The translations under genes were made by a program, and so were the position numbers. Positions 7,248 to 16,349 of a DNA stretch of 47,004 nt are shown here, piece by piece. Location: NCBI GenBank assembly GCA_902799985.1, contig CADCCR010000001.1:1-47004 (forward strand), given 5' to 3'. Numbering within the stretch: the first letter of the stretch is position 1; each line of letters starts with the position of its first letter. The DNA comes from an uncultured Bacteroidales bacterium (GTDB lineage Bacteria; Bacteroidota; Bacteroidia; Bacteroidales; Bacteroidaceae). The notes below the pieces were generated by a model. The model was not told the origin of the DNA, ran no database searches, and saw only the letters and a program-made list of their open reading frames with translations.

Positions 7248-8303
7248 ATGAACTTCCTTGACAGAAACGAATTCAACTTCGAACCATCCCAAAAGGTTAT
7301 CGAAGCCATAAAGAACTTCGACCCGCACACACTTTGTTTCTATACCCGCATCTACGACCAGGGCAAGAAGAGCGTCGTCAGCGTTCGCCTAAGCGAAATA
7401 TATAATGTACCCGAAGAGCAGGTGCTGCTAGGCTACGGCGGCGAGGAGATGCTCAAGAACGCTATCCACTACTTCCTCATGGAAGGCGACAACAAGACCA
7501 TCCTGATTCCCGAGTTCTCGTGGTGGTACTACAACCGTGTTGCCGGCGAGTGCGGCGGCTCGTTCGAGATGTACCCGTTGCACGAGACGGGCGACACCTT
7601 TGCCTACGACGTCGATGAGGTCATCGAATACACCAATCGCGTGCATCCCCGGATGCTGCTCCTGGCCTCGCCCAACAACCCGACGGGCAACAGCCTGACG
7701 AGCGAAGAGATAGGTCGCATCATGGAGAACATCCCGTCGGACACAATGGTGCTCGTGGATGAAGCATACGCCTCGTTCATCACGACCGATGTGGACTACA
7801 TCGCTCCTCTTGTGAACAAGTACAACAACCTCATCATCTCCCGCACACTCTCCAAGTTCTACGGACTTCCAGGCCTGCGCGTCGGCTTCGCCTTCATTGG
7901 TGCCGGACACGACCAGTTCCTCAGCTACTGCAACAAGTACTTGGGCTACAACCGCTTTTCGGAGGCCGTAGCGCTGGCTGCCCTTGAGAGCGACGAGCAC
8001 TATCGCCGCGTGGCCGACGAGATGGAGTGGGACCGCCAGCTCTTCTACAAGGAGTTCGCTGGCAAGCCTGGCTTCAAGGTCTATAAGAGCGTGGCCAACT
8101 TCATCCTCATCAAGTATCCGACCGCCATAAAAGAGAAGCTGCAGAAAGCGCTTGCCGACCAGAACTACAAGATTAAGTTCATGACGGACAAGGGCCTTGA
8201 GGACTGCCTGCGCATCACCCTCGGCCGCCGCGAACAGATTCAGACCGTCGTTGACCTTATCAAGAAGACCCTCTCTAACTCTCCCTTAAAGGGAGAGGAC
8301 TAA
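7248..8303 (+). CDS. PLP-dependent aminotransferase, HisC/CobD-like class I/II
   Basis: 351 residues, fold type I. Visible motifs are the substrate and cofactor loop SPNNPTGN, the Asp in VLVDEAY, the PLP-lysine in SRTLSKFYGLPGLRVGF and the C-terminal arginine in LRITLG. The size and motifs match histidinol-phosphate aminotransferase-like proteins, a group that also includes L-threonine/L-serine O-phosphate decarboxylases (CobD type). It is directly followed by a LicC-like nucleotidyltransferase, so a role in making an amino alcohol phosphate for CDP activation is more likely than histidine synthesis; no other his gene is present. The last residues (NSPLKGED) and the stop come from a palindromic repeat. 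Confidence 0.85.
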   Translation: MNFLDRNEFNFEPSQKVIEAIKNFDPHTLCFYTRIYDQGKKSVVSVRLSEIYNVPEEQVLLGYGGEEMLKNAIHYFLMEGDNKTILIPEFSWWYYNRVAGECGGSFEMYPLHETGDTFAYDVDEVIEYTNRVHPRMLLLASPNNPTGNSLTSEEIGRIMENIPSDTMVLVDEAYASFITTDVDYIAPLVNKYNNLIISRTLSKFYGLPGLRVGFAFIGAGHDQFLSYCNKYLGYNRFSEAVALAALESDEHYRRVADEMEWDRQLFYKEFAGKPGFKVYKSVANFILIKYPTAIKEKLQKALADQNYKIKFMTDKGLEDCLRITLGRREQIQTVVDLIKKTLSNSPLKGED

Positions 8304-8387
8304 TCCCCCATACAATACAAGTCTGACTTATGAATAAAGGGACAAAAGTTTCTGATTCCTCCCCATTTAAGGGGGAGCAAGAGGGGA
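8274..8387. repeat. Two palindromic repeats across the gene junction
   Basis: CTCCCTTAAAGGGAGAGG (8281-8298) supplies the C-terminus and is followed by the stop of the aminotransferase gene. CTCCCCATTTAAGGGGGAG (8361-8379) is translated near the N-terminus of the next gene as SSPFKGEQEG. The two genes are thus bordered by repeat-derived sequence. Confidence 0.75.
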
Positions 8388-9235
8388 TTCGTGCCATTAT
8401 CCTTGCAGCGGGCACAGCCTCGCGACTTCGTCCGCTCACATCCAATACGCCAAAGTGCCTGCTTAAGGTTGGCGAACGCACCTTGTTAGAGCGCTCAATG
8501 GACGCACTCATCAAGGCTGGCATACGCGAGTTCGTCATCGTGACGGGCTACCTGCACGAGCAAATCGAAAACTTCGTCCAGCAGACTTATGGCGACCGCA
8601 TCAGCGCATGCTTCATCCACAACAAGGACTACGAGACGACCAATAATATTTATTCGCTCTGGCTGGCTCGTCCAAAGGCTGACGGAGAAGAGGTACTCTT
8701 GCTCGACAGCGACCTGCTCTACGACGGAGAAATCATTGAGCGCGTCCTCACAGACAGTCACGAAAACGTCCTCACCCTCATTCGTCACGAACTTGGGGAG
8801 GAAGAGATGAAGGTCGTAATAGACCCACCCCTGCCCTCCCTTGAAGGGAAAGACCCCTCTAAATCTCCCCTTAAAGGGAAAGACCCCTCTAAATCTCCCC
8901 TTAAAGGGGAGACTTTCTCCCTCCCTTTAAGGGAGGGCTGGGGTGGGTCTATCACCGAAATCAGCAAGACGTGCGACCCATCCCTTGCCGCCGGCGAGAG
9001 TCTCGGCATCGAGCGCATGGGAAAAGCCTATACCACAGCCCTTTACAAGGAGCTGGAAGAGATGATGAACAGCGAGCACCTCGAGAACAAGTTCTACGAG
9101 TTGGCCTTCCAGCGGCTCATCCCAAAAGGTCACACCTTCTCTGTGCTCGACGTCACCGACTTCTTTTCCTGCGAGCTCGATACGATAGAGGACTTCGAGA
9201 ACGCCAAGCAACGCATACCCGCACACCTCTACTGA
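8330..9235 (+). CDS. LicC-like sugar/aminoalcohol-phosphate nucleotidyltransferase with repeat insertions
   Basis: 301 residues. From residue 20 the sequence shows the nucleotidyltransferase signature (RAIILAAGTASRLRPLT, then PKCLL), followed by the metal-binding LLLDSD motif. The family makes NDP-sugars or CDP-choline/ethanolamine-type products (LicC, PntC). Residues 8-19 (SDSSPFKGEQEG) and about 165-205 are translated repeats. The second insert splits a stretch that should read EEMKVVID then ITEISK, so about 40 residues were added to a surface loop without a frameshift. Whether activity survives is not visible, but the flanking signature residues are intact. Neighbours (HisC-like enzyme, LicD, CDP-alcohol transferases) favour CTP as the nucleotide. 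Confidence 0.82.
   Translation: MNKGTKVSDSSPFKGEQEGIRAIILAAGTASRLRPLTSNTPKCLLKVGERTLLERSMDALIKAGIREFVIVTGYLHEQIENFVQQTYGDRISACFIHNKDYETTNNIYSLWLARPKADGEEVLLLDSDLLYDGEIIERVLTDSHENVLTLIRHELGEEEMKVVIDPPLPSLEGKDPSKSPLKGKDPSKSPLKGETFSLPLREGWGGSITEISKTCDPSLAAGESLGIERMGKAYTTALYKELEEMMNSEHLENKFYELAFQRLIPKGHTFSVLDVTDFFSCELDTIEDFENAKQRIPAHLY
8819..8952. repeat. Composite palindromic element inside the nucleotidyltransferase gene
   Basis: An outer inverted repeat (ATAGACCCACCCC at the left, GGGGTGGGTCTAT at the right) encloses two direct 30-bp copies (8851-8880 and 8881-8910) built on CTCCCCTTAAAGGG. The whole block is open in the gene's frame. The nearly perfect outer arms suggest a discrete inserted unit. 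Confidence 0.8.
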
Positions 9236-9257
9236 AAGAGACCCCTTCCGTCTCAAG

Positions 9258-9411
9258 AATAAGCACAGGGCGCTTCGACGATAAGCACAGGGCGCTTCCG
9301 GAATAAGCACGAGGCGCTTCGGCGATAAGCACGGGGCGCTTCGGCAATAAGCACGGGGCGCTTCGGCAATAAGCACGGGGCGCTTCGGCGATAAGCACGG
9401 GGCGCTTCCGG
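9258..9411. repeat. 22-bp tandem array (7 units)
   Basis: Seven contiguous 22-bp units (starts 9258, 9280, 9302, 9324, 9346, 9368, 9390), each of the type AATAAGCACGGGGCGCTTCG plus two bases. There are no spacers, so it is not a CRISPR array. The same family recurs at 27498-27585 after dxr. The array fills most of the gap 9236-9603; the remainder holds the licD promoter and no gene. Confidence 0.9.
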
Positions 9412-9550
9412 AAGACATGCGGGGATTAATCCGACGTGCAACGCTTCGGAATTGTAGGCAAGGCTGGGGCCGTCGGTACACTTACTACTGGACGAGGGCG
9501 AGGCTCTGCCTGCTATTTTCAGCATCTTACCTTACTTTTCTGCCTTATGT

Positions 9551-9582
9551 TTTGGATAATTCTGCCAAAATGAGTATTTTTG
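9551..9582 (+). promoter_or_regulatory. Bacteroidetes-type promoter for licD and downstream genes
   Basis: TTTG (9551-9554) and TATTTTTG (9575-9582) are 20 bp apart, 21 bp before the ATG at 9604. It suggests that the licD half of the cluster can be transcribed separately. Confidence 0.7.
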
Positions 9583-9603
9583 CACTCTTAAAGTGTTACT
9601 GCT

Positions 9604-10455
9604 ATGCAAAGTATCAAATACATCACGGGCGACGAGCTTCGCAGGTTGCAGCTGATGTTGCTGGACTGCCTCGTGGAGATTGACAGGGTGTGCCGCGCCA
9701 ACAACATCCGCTACTGCATCGCATACGGCACTCTGCTGGGAGCTATACGGAACAAGGGATTCATCCCTTGGGACGATGATGCGGACATCGTGATGACGCG
9801 CGAGGAATACGACAAGTTCGCGCGTGTGGCAGACCAGCTCAACCCCGACATCTGTTTCTTTCAGGACAACGACACGGAAGCCACTTATCCCTGGGGATAT
9901 GGCAAGGTTCGTCGTACAGGTACGACGTATATCAGGGCAGGACAGGAGCACCTCAAGCATCGCACGGGCTTCATGATGGACATCTTCCCGATGGACGACC
10001 TCCCGAAGTCTCTCTTCGGGCAAAAGTTGTTCTACGGCATCTGCTTCGTCCTGCGCAAGATGACCTATGCTCAGGTGGGCTGGAAGTCGCAGTCCTCCAC
10101 TTTGTGGCGGACGTGGTTCAAGCTCCTCTCGTTCGTTCCTCCCCGATGGGTGCTTAGGGTGAGCAGGCTCTTGCAGAACCGTCACAACAACTCGACGCCC
10201 AACCGTGCGCACATGATGTTCATCCCTCCCGACGGATTGAGTGTGAGCGAGAATCGTCCCGATGAGCGTTATGGCTGGCGCAAGGAATGGCTCACGGACT
10301 TGACTGAGTATGAGTTCGAGGGCCACATGTTCTACGGTCCGAGGGACTATGCGGCATCGCTGGCATGGAGCTACGGTCCGAACTTCATGACGCCGCCTCC
10401 GCAGACAGAGCGCTGCTCGAACGCACCATGCTCCGACTATAGTTTTGACAAATAA
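9604..10455 (+). CDS. LicD family phosphotransferase
   Basis: 283 residues. The N-terminal half has the LicD signature: a helix with DRVCRANNIRYCIAYGTLLG, then IRNKGFIPWDDDADIVM, with the acidic cluster expected to bind the metal and nucleotide. Further conserved parts are FMMDIFPMDD and the C-terminal YGPNFMTPPP. LicD proteins move phosphocholine, or other phospho-groups carried by a CDP or similar donor, onto surface glycans. No signal peptide or membrane segment is evident, so it probably acts at the inner face of the membrane. It follows its own promoter and precedes the CDP-alcohol phosphotransferase by 20 bp. The acceptor is unknown. Confidence 0.88.
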   Translation: MQSIKYITGDELRRLQLMLLDCLVEIDRVCRANNIRYCIAYGTLLGAIRNKGFIPWDDDADIVMTREEYDKFARVADQLNPDICFFQDNDTEATYPWGYGKVRRTGTTYIRAGQEHLKHRTGFMMDIFPMDDLPKSLFGQKLFYGICFVLRKMTYAQVGWKSQSSTLWRTWFKLLSFVPPRWVLRVSRLLQNRHNNSTPNRAHMMFIPPDGLSVSENRPDERYGWRKEWLTDLTEYEFEGHMFYGPRDYAASLAWSYGPNFMTPPPQTERCSNAPCSDYSFDK

Positions 10456-10475
10456 TTAACCGCGATAAATTAGGT

Positions 10476-11489
10476 ATGGCATCGAAGAAATCAATGAATG
10501 AGTCGTTTCTGGCTTCAATGAAATCCACCGAGGTATGCTCTTGGTTCGAACTGAACGTCATGCGCCGCACGGGATTCTACCTGGCTTGGTTTGCCAACAA
10601 GTTGGACATTCACCCCAACACCATCACCATCCTGTCCATGATTCTTGGTGCCGGCAGCACATGGTTCTTCATGAGCGGAAGCTGGTACTACGGGTATGGC
10701 GAGCAGGGCGACAAGATGCTGGGCGTGGCCTTCAACATCATTGCCATCGGCATGCTCTTCTGGGCCGATGTGCTCGACAATACCGACGGACAGCTGGCAC
10801 GGCTCTCGGGGAAGAGGTCGCGCGTGGGTCGCATCCTGGACGGCGCAGCCGGCTTCGTCTGGATGATTCCCATCTATCTCGGCTTGGCCTGGCGCATCTA
10901 TCAGCATCACAGCATGGAATTCGGATGGTTCGGCATCGACGACACGCCAAGGAACGCTCTCATCTACGGACTTGCCGTTCTCGCCCTGACGTTCTATTCC
11001 GGCTTCGTGGGATGCGGAGGACAGCAACGCGTCGGCGACTACTACATGCAGGTCCACCTGCTCTTCTCGAAAGAGGCCAACGGGACCGAACTCGACAGCT
11101 CCGAGCAGCAACAGCAGGCCTACGACCAGCTCCCCGCCGATGCCAAGTGGTGGGAGCGGCTGTTCATGAAGAACTATATCAACTACACCAAGACGCAGGA
11201 ACGCACCACGCCCAAGCTCCAGAAGCTTCTCGCTAAGCTGAAAGAGAAGTACGGTAGCGTGAACAATATGCCCGAGAGCCTCCGGCAGCAGCTCCACGAC
11301 TACTCCCTGCCCATCATCCACCTCGACTTCACGGGCTTCTCGTACAGAGCTCTCTCGCTCGCCTTCTTCGTCCTCATAGACTTCCCCTTGGGACAGTTCC
11401 TCTTCGAGTCGATTGTGCTGGGCCTTGGGACGCTCTACACGATTAAGCGGCACGAAGCCTTCTGCGAAAAAGTAACCCGCGAGTTATGA
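10476..11489 (+). CDS. CDP-alcohol phosphotransferase family protein (paralog 2)
   Basis: 337 residues, integral membrane protein. The signature reads DNTDGQLARLSGKRSRVG followed by RILDG: the first three aspartates, the AR pair and both glycines are in place, while the fourth aspartate is glycine, exactly as in paralog 1 (5953-6972). The middle of the protein (about 190-250) is a soluble loop or domain, rich in Glu and Gln, shared only with paralog 1. The expected reaction is transfer of a phosphoalcohol from a CDP-alcohol to a membrane acceptor. The stop overlaps the start of the flippase-like gene (ATGA), so translation is coupled. Confidence 0.88.
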   Translation: MASKKSMNESFLASMKSTEVCSWFELNVMRRTGFYLAWFANKLDIHPNTITILSMILGAGSTWFFMSGSWYYGYGEQGDKMLGVAFNIIAIGMLFWADVLDNTDGQLARLSGKRSRVGRILDGAAGFVWMIPIYLGLAWRIYQHHSMEFGWFGIDDTPRNALIYGLAVLALTFYSGFVGCGGQQRVGDYYMQVHLLFSKEANGTELDSSEQQQQAYDQLPADAKWWERLFMKNYINYTKTQERTTPKLQKLLAKLKEKYGSVNNMPESLRQQLHDYSLPIIHLDFTGFSYRALSLAFFVLIDFPLGQFLFESIVLGLGTLYTIKRHEAFCEKVTREL

Positions 11490-12541
11490 AGATTACCAAG
11501 CAGCACATAAACAACTTCCTGTTCCTCCTGGGAATCGTGATGGTCATCATCATGATTTTCACCTTCGACGTGGACTTCCGCGACCTGTGGGGAATGATTC
11601 AGAAGGCAGGCATTTGGATGATACCCATCCTGGCCGTCTGGATTCTCATCTACTTCGTCAACGCCCTGGCTTGGCGCGAGATAATCAAGCACAACCTCGA
11701 CCCTGGCGAACACGTCAGCCTCTGGCGCATCTACCGCCTCACCATCAGCGGCTATGCCCTCAACAACACCACGCCCGTGGGAGGACTCGGAGGAGAACCC
11801 TACCGCATCATCGAGCTGACGAAGGACACCTCGAAGGCTCATGCCACATCCTCGGTCATCCTCTATTCGATGATGCACATCTACTCGCACTTCTGGTTCT
11901 GGTTCACGTCCATCTTCCTCTACATAGCCCTGGTGCTGGCAGGCGACCATCTGCCCATGAACTGGGGGATAGTCTGTGCCCTCCTGCTGCTCACCGTGTT
12001 CTGTCTGGCCGGATTCTACTTCTTCTCCTTAGGCTATCGCAACGGACTGACCGTGAAGGTCATCGGATGGATAGGAAAGATTCCGGGACTCAAGAACTGG
12101 AGCACACACTTCCTGGAACGCCACATCGACACGCTCAAGAACGTAGACCAGCAGATAGCTGCCCTGCAAAGCCAGAACAGCAAAGCCTTCTATCGCTCGC
12201 TCATCCTGGAATACGTGGCACGCCTCATGCTCGGACTGGAAGTGATGTTCATGCTCATCCTCTTCGGCAAGGACTCCGGAGGCGGCTTCAGCGGATACAC
12301 GCTCCTCTTCCTCCATTGCGTCCTGGTGGAAGCCATCACATCCTGGTGCGCCAACATCATCGGCTTCCTGCCCCTGCAGCTGGGCGTGCAGGAGTTGGGA
12401 TATGCCGTCTCGACAAGCGCATTGGGGCTCACCGGCGAGATAGGCTTCTTCGTGAGCATCATAGCCCGCGTACGACAAATCGTCTGGGCAGCCATCGGCA
12501 TCGCCCTGATGAGAGTCAAGCACAAAGGCAAATACGAATAA
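11486..12541 (+). CDS. Flippase-like membrane protein (LPG_synthase_TM/UPF0104)
   Basis: 351 residues with about eight transmembrane helices from residue 10 to the end. It carries the family motif [16 protein letters not shown] in the second loop and a conserved C-terminal bundle ([22 protein letters not shown]). The family is related to the membrane part of lysylphosphatidylglycerol synthase, which flips lipids with modified headgroups. No aminoacyltransferase domain is attached. The 4-nt overlap with the CDP-alcohol phosphotransferase suggests that it moves the product of that enzyme across the inner membrane. This role is inferred from context and homology. Confidence 0.85.
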   Translation: MKITKQHINNFLFLLGIVMVIIMIFTFDVDFRDLWGMIQKAGIWMIPILAVWILIYFVNALAWREIIKHNLDPGEHVSLWRIYRLTISGYALNNTTPVGGLGGEPYRIIELTKDTSKAHATSSVILYSMMHIYSHFWFWFTSIFLYIALVLAGDHLPMNWGIVCALLLLTVFCLAGFYFFSLGYRNGLTVKVIGWIGKIPGLKNWSTHFLERHIDTLKNVDQQIAALQSQNSKAFYRSLILEYVARLMLGLEVMFMLILFGKDSGGGFSGYTLLFLHCVLVEAITSWCANIIGFLPLQLGVQELGYAVSTSALGLTGEIGFFVSIIARVRQIVWAAIGIALMRVKHKGKYE

Positions 12542-12563
12542 CGACAACCCTACAATTTACAAC

Positions 12564-13652
12564 ATGATTGATACCACATTTCTGAACTTCACCGTAGGAC
12601 CCGTTCAGTCGTCCGAGGAAGTACGGGCCATCGGCATGCAGCAAGTGCCCTACTTCCGCACACCCGAGTTCTCGGAGCTGATGCTGGAGAACGAACAGCT
12701 GGTGAAGAAATTCGCCAAGGCCGACGAGAATGCTCGCGTCTGCTTCATGACCACCTCCGGAACCGGTTCGATGGAAGCAGCACTCATCAACTGCTTCTCG
12801 CAGGAAGACAAGCTCATCGTCGTCAACGGAGGCAGCTTCGGCGAGCGCTTCGAGCAGATGGCCGAACTCTACCGCATCCCACACACCACCATCAAACTCA
12901 GGCATGGCGAGGCACTCAAGGCAGACCATCTGGCACCCCTCGAAGGACAAGGCTTCACAGGCTTCCTCGTCAACATGCACGAGACCTCCACCGGCGTCCT
13001 CTACGACATGCCCATGATATCCGACTTCTGCCGCCGCAACAACATCTTCCTCGTGGCCGACACCATCAGCTCCTTCATGTGCGACCCCTTCAACATGAAG
13101 GAATGGCACGTGGGCGCCATGATAACAGGCTCGCAGAAAGCACTGGCCTGCCCGCCAGGAGTATCCCTCATCGTGCTCTCACCCGAAGCCGTGGAACGCG
13201 TCTACAGCCACAACCCCATGTGCATGTACCTCGACCTGAAGCTCGCCCTCAAGAACGGAGAGCGCGGACAGACACCCTTCACTCCCGCCGTGCAGACCCT
13301 CATACAGATTAACGTACGCCTGCGCGAGATAGAAGCCAAAGGAGGCGTCGATGCCGAAATAAAGCGCTGTGCAGGACAGGCACAAGACTTCCGCAGCCGC
13401 ATCCGGGAGCTGCCCTTCGAGCTCGTCTCCGAAAGTCCCGCCAACGGCGTCACACCCCTCCATCCCCTTCATGCCAACGCCTACGAGATATTCAAGATTC
13501 TCAAGGACGAGTATCGCATCTGGATATGTCCGAACGGCGGCGACATGGCCGACAAGATATTCCGCGTCGGACACATGGGATGCCTCACCCACGACGACAA
13601 CACCACTCTCATCAACGCATTCAAAGACCTACAAAAACGAGGGCTCCTATGA
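12564..13652 (+). CDS. Class V aminotransferase, AGT/AEP transaminase-like
   Basis: 362 residues, PLP fold type I class V. Motifs seen are the N-terminal FTVGPVQ, the phosphate-binding [28 protein letters not shown] with the pyridine-ring Asp, and the PLP-lysine in [12 protein letters not shown]. The family includes alanine-glyoxylate, serine and 2-aminoethylphosphonate:pyruvate aminotransferases. No phosphoenolpyruvate mutase or phosphonopyruvate decarboxylase is in the window, so a phosphonate substrate cannot be claimed. It starts 22 bp after the flippase-like gene, and its stop overlaps the next start (ATGA), so it belongs to the same operon and probably supplies or interconverts the amine-bearing alcohol. 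Confidence 0.85.
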   Translation: MIDTTFLNFTVGPVQSSEEVRAIGMQQVPYFRTPEFSELMLENEQLVKKFAKADENARVCFMTTSGTGSMEAALINCFSQEDKLIVVNGGSFGERFEQMAELYRIPHTTIKLRHGEALKADHLAPLEGQGFTGFLVNMHETSTGVLYDMPMISDFCRRNNIFLVADTISSFMCDPFNMKEWHVGAMITGSQKALACPPGVSLIVLSPEAVERVYSHNPMCMYLDLKLALKNGERGQTPFTPAVQTLIQINVRLREIEAKGGVDAEIKRCAGQAQDFRSRIRELPFELVSESPANGVTPLHPLHANAYEIFKILKDEYRIWICPNGGDMADKIFRVGHMGCLTHDDNTTLINAFKDLQKRGLL

Positions 13653-14977
13653 AGAAAGTCATCACCTACGGCACCTACGACCTCCTGCACTTCGGGCACA
13701 TCCGGCTCCTGGAACGTGCCCGCGCCCTCGGCGACTACCTCATCGTAGGCGTCACAAGCGACGACTTCGACATCTCGCGCGGCAAAATCAACGTGCAGCA
13801 GTCGCTCATGGAACGCATCGAAGCCGTGCGCGCCACAGGACTCGCCGACGAAATCGTCATAGAACAGTACGAGGGACAGAAGATAGACGACATCCAGAAG
13901 TACGGCATCGACATCTTCACCGTAGGCTCCGACTGGGTGGGCGTCTTCGACTACCTCAAAGAGTACTGCCAGGTGGTCTACCTCGACCGCACACAAGGCG
14001 TCTCCAGCACCGAGATACGCAGCAAAGAGAACGCCCTGCGCTTCGGACTCGTCGGCGACACCGACGTCATCAACAAGTTCGCCCTCGAGTGCAGGAACGT
14101 CAACGGCACAGCAGTCGTCGGCTACCTCACCCTCAACCCCGAACTCAGCAAGGACGGACTCGAGAACGCCACCGCCTACGACTCCTTCGAAGCACTCGTC
14201 AGCGACACCGACGCCCTCTACATACGCTCCCACCCCACCAAACACTACGACCAGATAAAGTACGCCCTGCAGCAGCACAAACACGTGCTATACGAATCGC
14301 CCCTCACACTCTGCCACGCTCAAGCTGAAGAGCTCTTCCGGCTCGCCGACCAGAACGGATGCATCCTCTATGCCGGCATCAAGACGGCCTACAGCACCGC
14401 CTACGCCCGCATGATACTCATGGCCAAGACAGGCAAAATCGGCGACATCGTCAGCATCGATGCCGTATGCACCAGCCTGCAGGACGACCTCACGAAAAAG
14501 GAGATGCAGCACACCTGGAACAGCATCACAGCCTGGGGCCCTACAGCCATGCTGCCCGTCTACCAGCTCCTCGGCACCGAATGCCAGGAGAAACATATCG
14601 TCTCCCGACTCCTCGACGGACACCACCGCTTCGACACCTTCACCAAGATAGACTGGACCTACCCCCATGCCGTCGCCACCATCAAAGTGGGCAAGGGCGT
14701 CAAAGCCGAGGGGCAGCTCATCATCGGAGGAACAAAAGGCTACATCTACGTGCCCGCGCCATGGTGGAAGACCGACTACTTCGAGGTGCGGGCCGAGAAC
14801 CAGTCGCAGAACAAACGCTTCTTCTACCAGCTGGAGGGCGAAGGCATCCCCGGCATGATAGCATCCTTCGTCAAGTCCGTCACCCGCAACAAGCTCGCCT
14901 ACATCGGCGAAAAGATATCCCTCGAGATAGTGCGGACCATGGAAGAATGGCACAGCGGCAGATTCACCTCCATTTAG
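13649..14977 (+). CDS. Fusion: TagD-like cytidylyltransferase - Gfo/Idh/MocA-like domain
   Basis: 442 residues from the ATG at 13649, which overlaps the previous stop; a longer frame upstream lies inside that gene and is rejected. Residues 1-130 are a glycerol-3-phosphate/ethanolamine-phosphate type cytidylyltransferase with [11 protein letters not shown] (HxGH motif) and [11 protein letters not shown]. Residues about 134-440 resemble Gfo/Idh/MocA oxidoreductases, but the Rossmann glycine motif is weak ([12 protein letters not shown]) and the usual Glu-Lys-Pro catalytic motif reads Glu-Ser-Pro (HVLYESPL). The fusion implies that a sugar- or alcohol-phosphate is modified or bound by one domain and activated to a CDP-alcohol by the other. 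It would be the second CDP-activating enzyme of the cluster, beside the LicC-like protein. Confidence 0.85.
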   Translation: MKKVITYGTYDLLHFGHIRLLERARALGDYLIVGVTSDDFDISRGKINVQQSLMERIEAVRATGLADEIVIEQYEGQKIDDIQKYGIDIFTVGSDWVGVFDYLKEYCQVVYLDRTQGVSSTEIRSKENALRFGLVGDTDVINKFALECRNVNGTAVVGYLTLNPELSKDGLENATAYDSFEALVSDTDALYIRSHPTKHYDQIKYALQQHKHVLYESPLTLCHAQAEELFRLADQNGCILYAGIKTAYSTAYARMILMAKTGKIGDIVSIDAVCTSLQDDLTKKEMQHTWNSITAWGPTAMLPVYQLLGTECQEKHIVSRLLDGHHRFDTFTKIDWTYPHAVATIKVGKGVKAEGQLIIGGTKGYIYVPAPWWKTDYFEVRAENQSQNKRFFYQLEGEGIPGMIASFVKSVTRNKLAYIGEKISLEIVRTMEEWHSGRFTSI

Positions 14978-15011
14978 TCCAGTCCGCTCAGACGTCTGCA
15001 CAGCAAGCCAG

Positions 15012-15144
15012 CCACTTCCCTCCCGCTGCTGACACAATTTCCCTGCCTCGGCAACGTAAGTTCCCTGCTGCAGCGACACAAAACCTCCGCCTCGGCGGCA
15101 CAAAATCCCTGCTGCAAGGACACAAGTTCCTCATCCCGCAGAAC
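15012..15144. repeat. Second 22-bp tandem array (about 6 degenerate units)
   Basis: Units start near 15012, 15034, 15056, 15078, 15100 and 15122, of the type ACAAAATCCCTGCTGCAAGG plus two bases. Sequence unlike the 9258 array but with the same 22-bp period, and again directly behind an operon end. Together with the inverted repeat at 15171-15233 it fills the gap 14978-15302; no gene is seen there. Confidence 0.75.
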
Positions 15145-15170
15145 AAAACTTTTTTAGTGGCACGGAAATA

Positions 15171-15233
15171 TATTTCAAAGGCTTGGAAATATATTTTCGT
15201 GCCTTTGAAATATATTTCCAAGCCTTTGAAATA
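15171..15233. terminator. Perfect 26-bp inverted repeat between convergent genes
   Basis: Arms 15171-15196 and 15208-15233 are perfectly complementary around an 11-nt loop. The arms are built from 21-bp units centred on GAAATATATTTC. It lies between the convergent genes ending at 14977 and 15303 and could act as a bidirectional terminator, although no clean T-run follows the stem. Confidence 0.55.
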
Positions 15234-15302
15234 ATTTTATTGCAGGGAGCGGAGCATTTATATTGTAGGAGAAAGGATTTTGTCCCCCTGAGCCTCGCGC
15301 TT

Positions 15303-16298
15303 TTATCTGCGACCGCTGCGGCTGCTGCCGCCGCCACGAGTGCCACTGCTGTGCGACATGCTGCCACCACGACTGCCGCCGCTGAAGCCTGCACCGCTGC
15401 TGCGCGTCATCCCACCACCGCGACTGCTACCGCCACTGTAGCTGCGCGTCATGCCACTGCCACGGCCGTAATCTGTGCGTGTGCTGCTGCTGCCGAAGGA
15501 GTTGCCACGTGCTGCCGGGCTACCGGAGCCGTAGCTGCCACGACTGTGGTCGTGCTGGCCGGATACGATGCCACGAGAACTGCTGCCAGGATTGTGCTGA
15601 CCGGACATGGTGCCACGGGAGCTGCTGCCAGGATTGTGTTGACCGGATACAATGCCGTGGGAGCCGTTGCCGCCATGCTGGCGGGGAGCTGTGCCGTAGC
15701 CTGCGCTGCCGCTATGATAATGACGGTTGGAGCCGCCTCCCATACGTCCGTTCGTGTCGAAGTGATAGCCTCTGCCATGGGAGCTGTGGATGCCTGCACC
15801 CGGACGGTACATGTCGCGACCGCGAAGGCCTCCGTTCCATACTGGACGACGATGCATGTAGTAGCCTGCGGAGTGGTAGAAGCGGCTGTGACCGCCACGA
15901 TAGGTTACCCATACGCGAGGACGTCCGTAGAAGTAGCTGCCGCGGCCATAGTAGCTGTAGATGGGGAAGAACCAGCTGCCGGCTCGCCATGTGATGGGGC
16001 GGAGGAAGTAATCGGCTGCGAGCAGGAGGCTGTACTGCCAGTCGTGGAGGATGCAGCGCAGGTCGCTCAGGCGATAGTTATAGTAGTAGCCGTAGACGTC
16101 GGAGGGCGACTCCATCCGCAGGAAGTAGTCGAGGTTGATTTCGTAGGCGTCGTTGTACTGCTGGTCGTTGAGGTTGAGCTCGTAGGCCATCTTGTCCGTG
16201 AGGTAGAGTGCTTCTGCCTGTGCGCGACTGAAGCTCATTGCGTTGGCGCCGGCGATGGCTGCCACGGAGAGTACGAGGGAAAGTAAAATCTTTTTCAT
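15303..16298 (-). CDS. Secreted Gly/Ser-rich repeat protein
   Basis: 331 residues. A signal peptide covers residues 1-20 (MKKILLSLVLSVAAIAGANA). Residues 21-100 form a compact helical part (RAQAEALYLTDKMAYELNLNDQQYNDAYE), then a Tyr/Arg-rich segment (PIYSYYGRGSYFYGRPRVW), then a low-complexity tail of about 170 residues rich in Gly, Ser, Arg and His with tandem units such as SGQHNPGSSSRG. Similar proteins occur in Bacteroidetes without known function. The tail should be disordered and basic and might bind polyanions or cell wall; that is a guess. It is convergent with the phosphoalcohol cluster. Confidence 0.8.
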   Translation of the reverse strand: MKKILLSLVLSVAAIAGANAMSFSRAQAEALYLTDKMAYELNLNDQQYNDAYEINLDYFLRMESPSDVYGYYYNYRLSDLRCILHDWQYSLLLAADYFLRPITWRAGSWFFPIYSYYGRGSYFYGRPRVWVTYRGGHSRFYHSAGYYMHRRPVWNGGLRGRDMYRPGAGIHSSHGRGYHFDTNGRMGGGSNRHYHSGSAGYGTAPRQHGGNGSHGIVSGQHNPGSSSRGTMSGQHNPGSSSRGIVSGQHDHSRGSYGSGSPAARGNSFGSSSTRTDYGRGSGMTRSYSGGSSRGGGMTRSSGAGFSGGSRGGSMSHSSGTRGGGSSRSGRR

Positions 16299-16349
16299 AG
16301 CTGTATCGTTTTGATGTTGTTAATGCACTTTTGTTTTTTAATCACAGTG

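Noticed and set aside
9258-9411. CRISPR array
   Set aside because: The 22-bp units are contiguous without unique spacers, and no cas genes are present.
13526-13648. Longer N-terminus for the cytidylyltransferase fusion
   Set aside because: The extension overlaps the aminotransferase gene in another frame; the ATGA overlap at 13649 gives the conserved start.
7248-14977. Phosphonate biosynthesis cluster
   Set aside because: The AEP-transaminase-like gene is suggestive, but no PEP mutase or phosphonopyruvate decarboxylase is present in the window.
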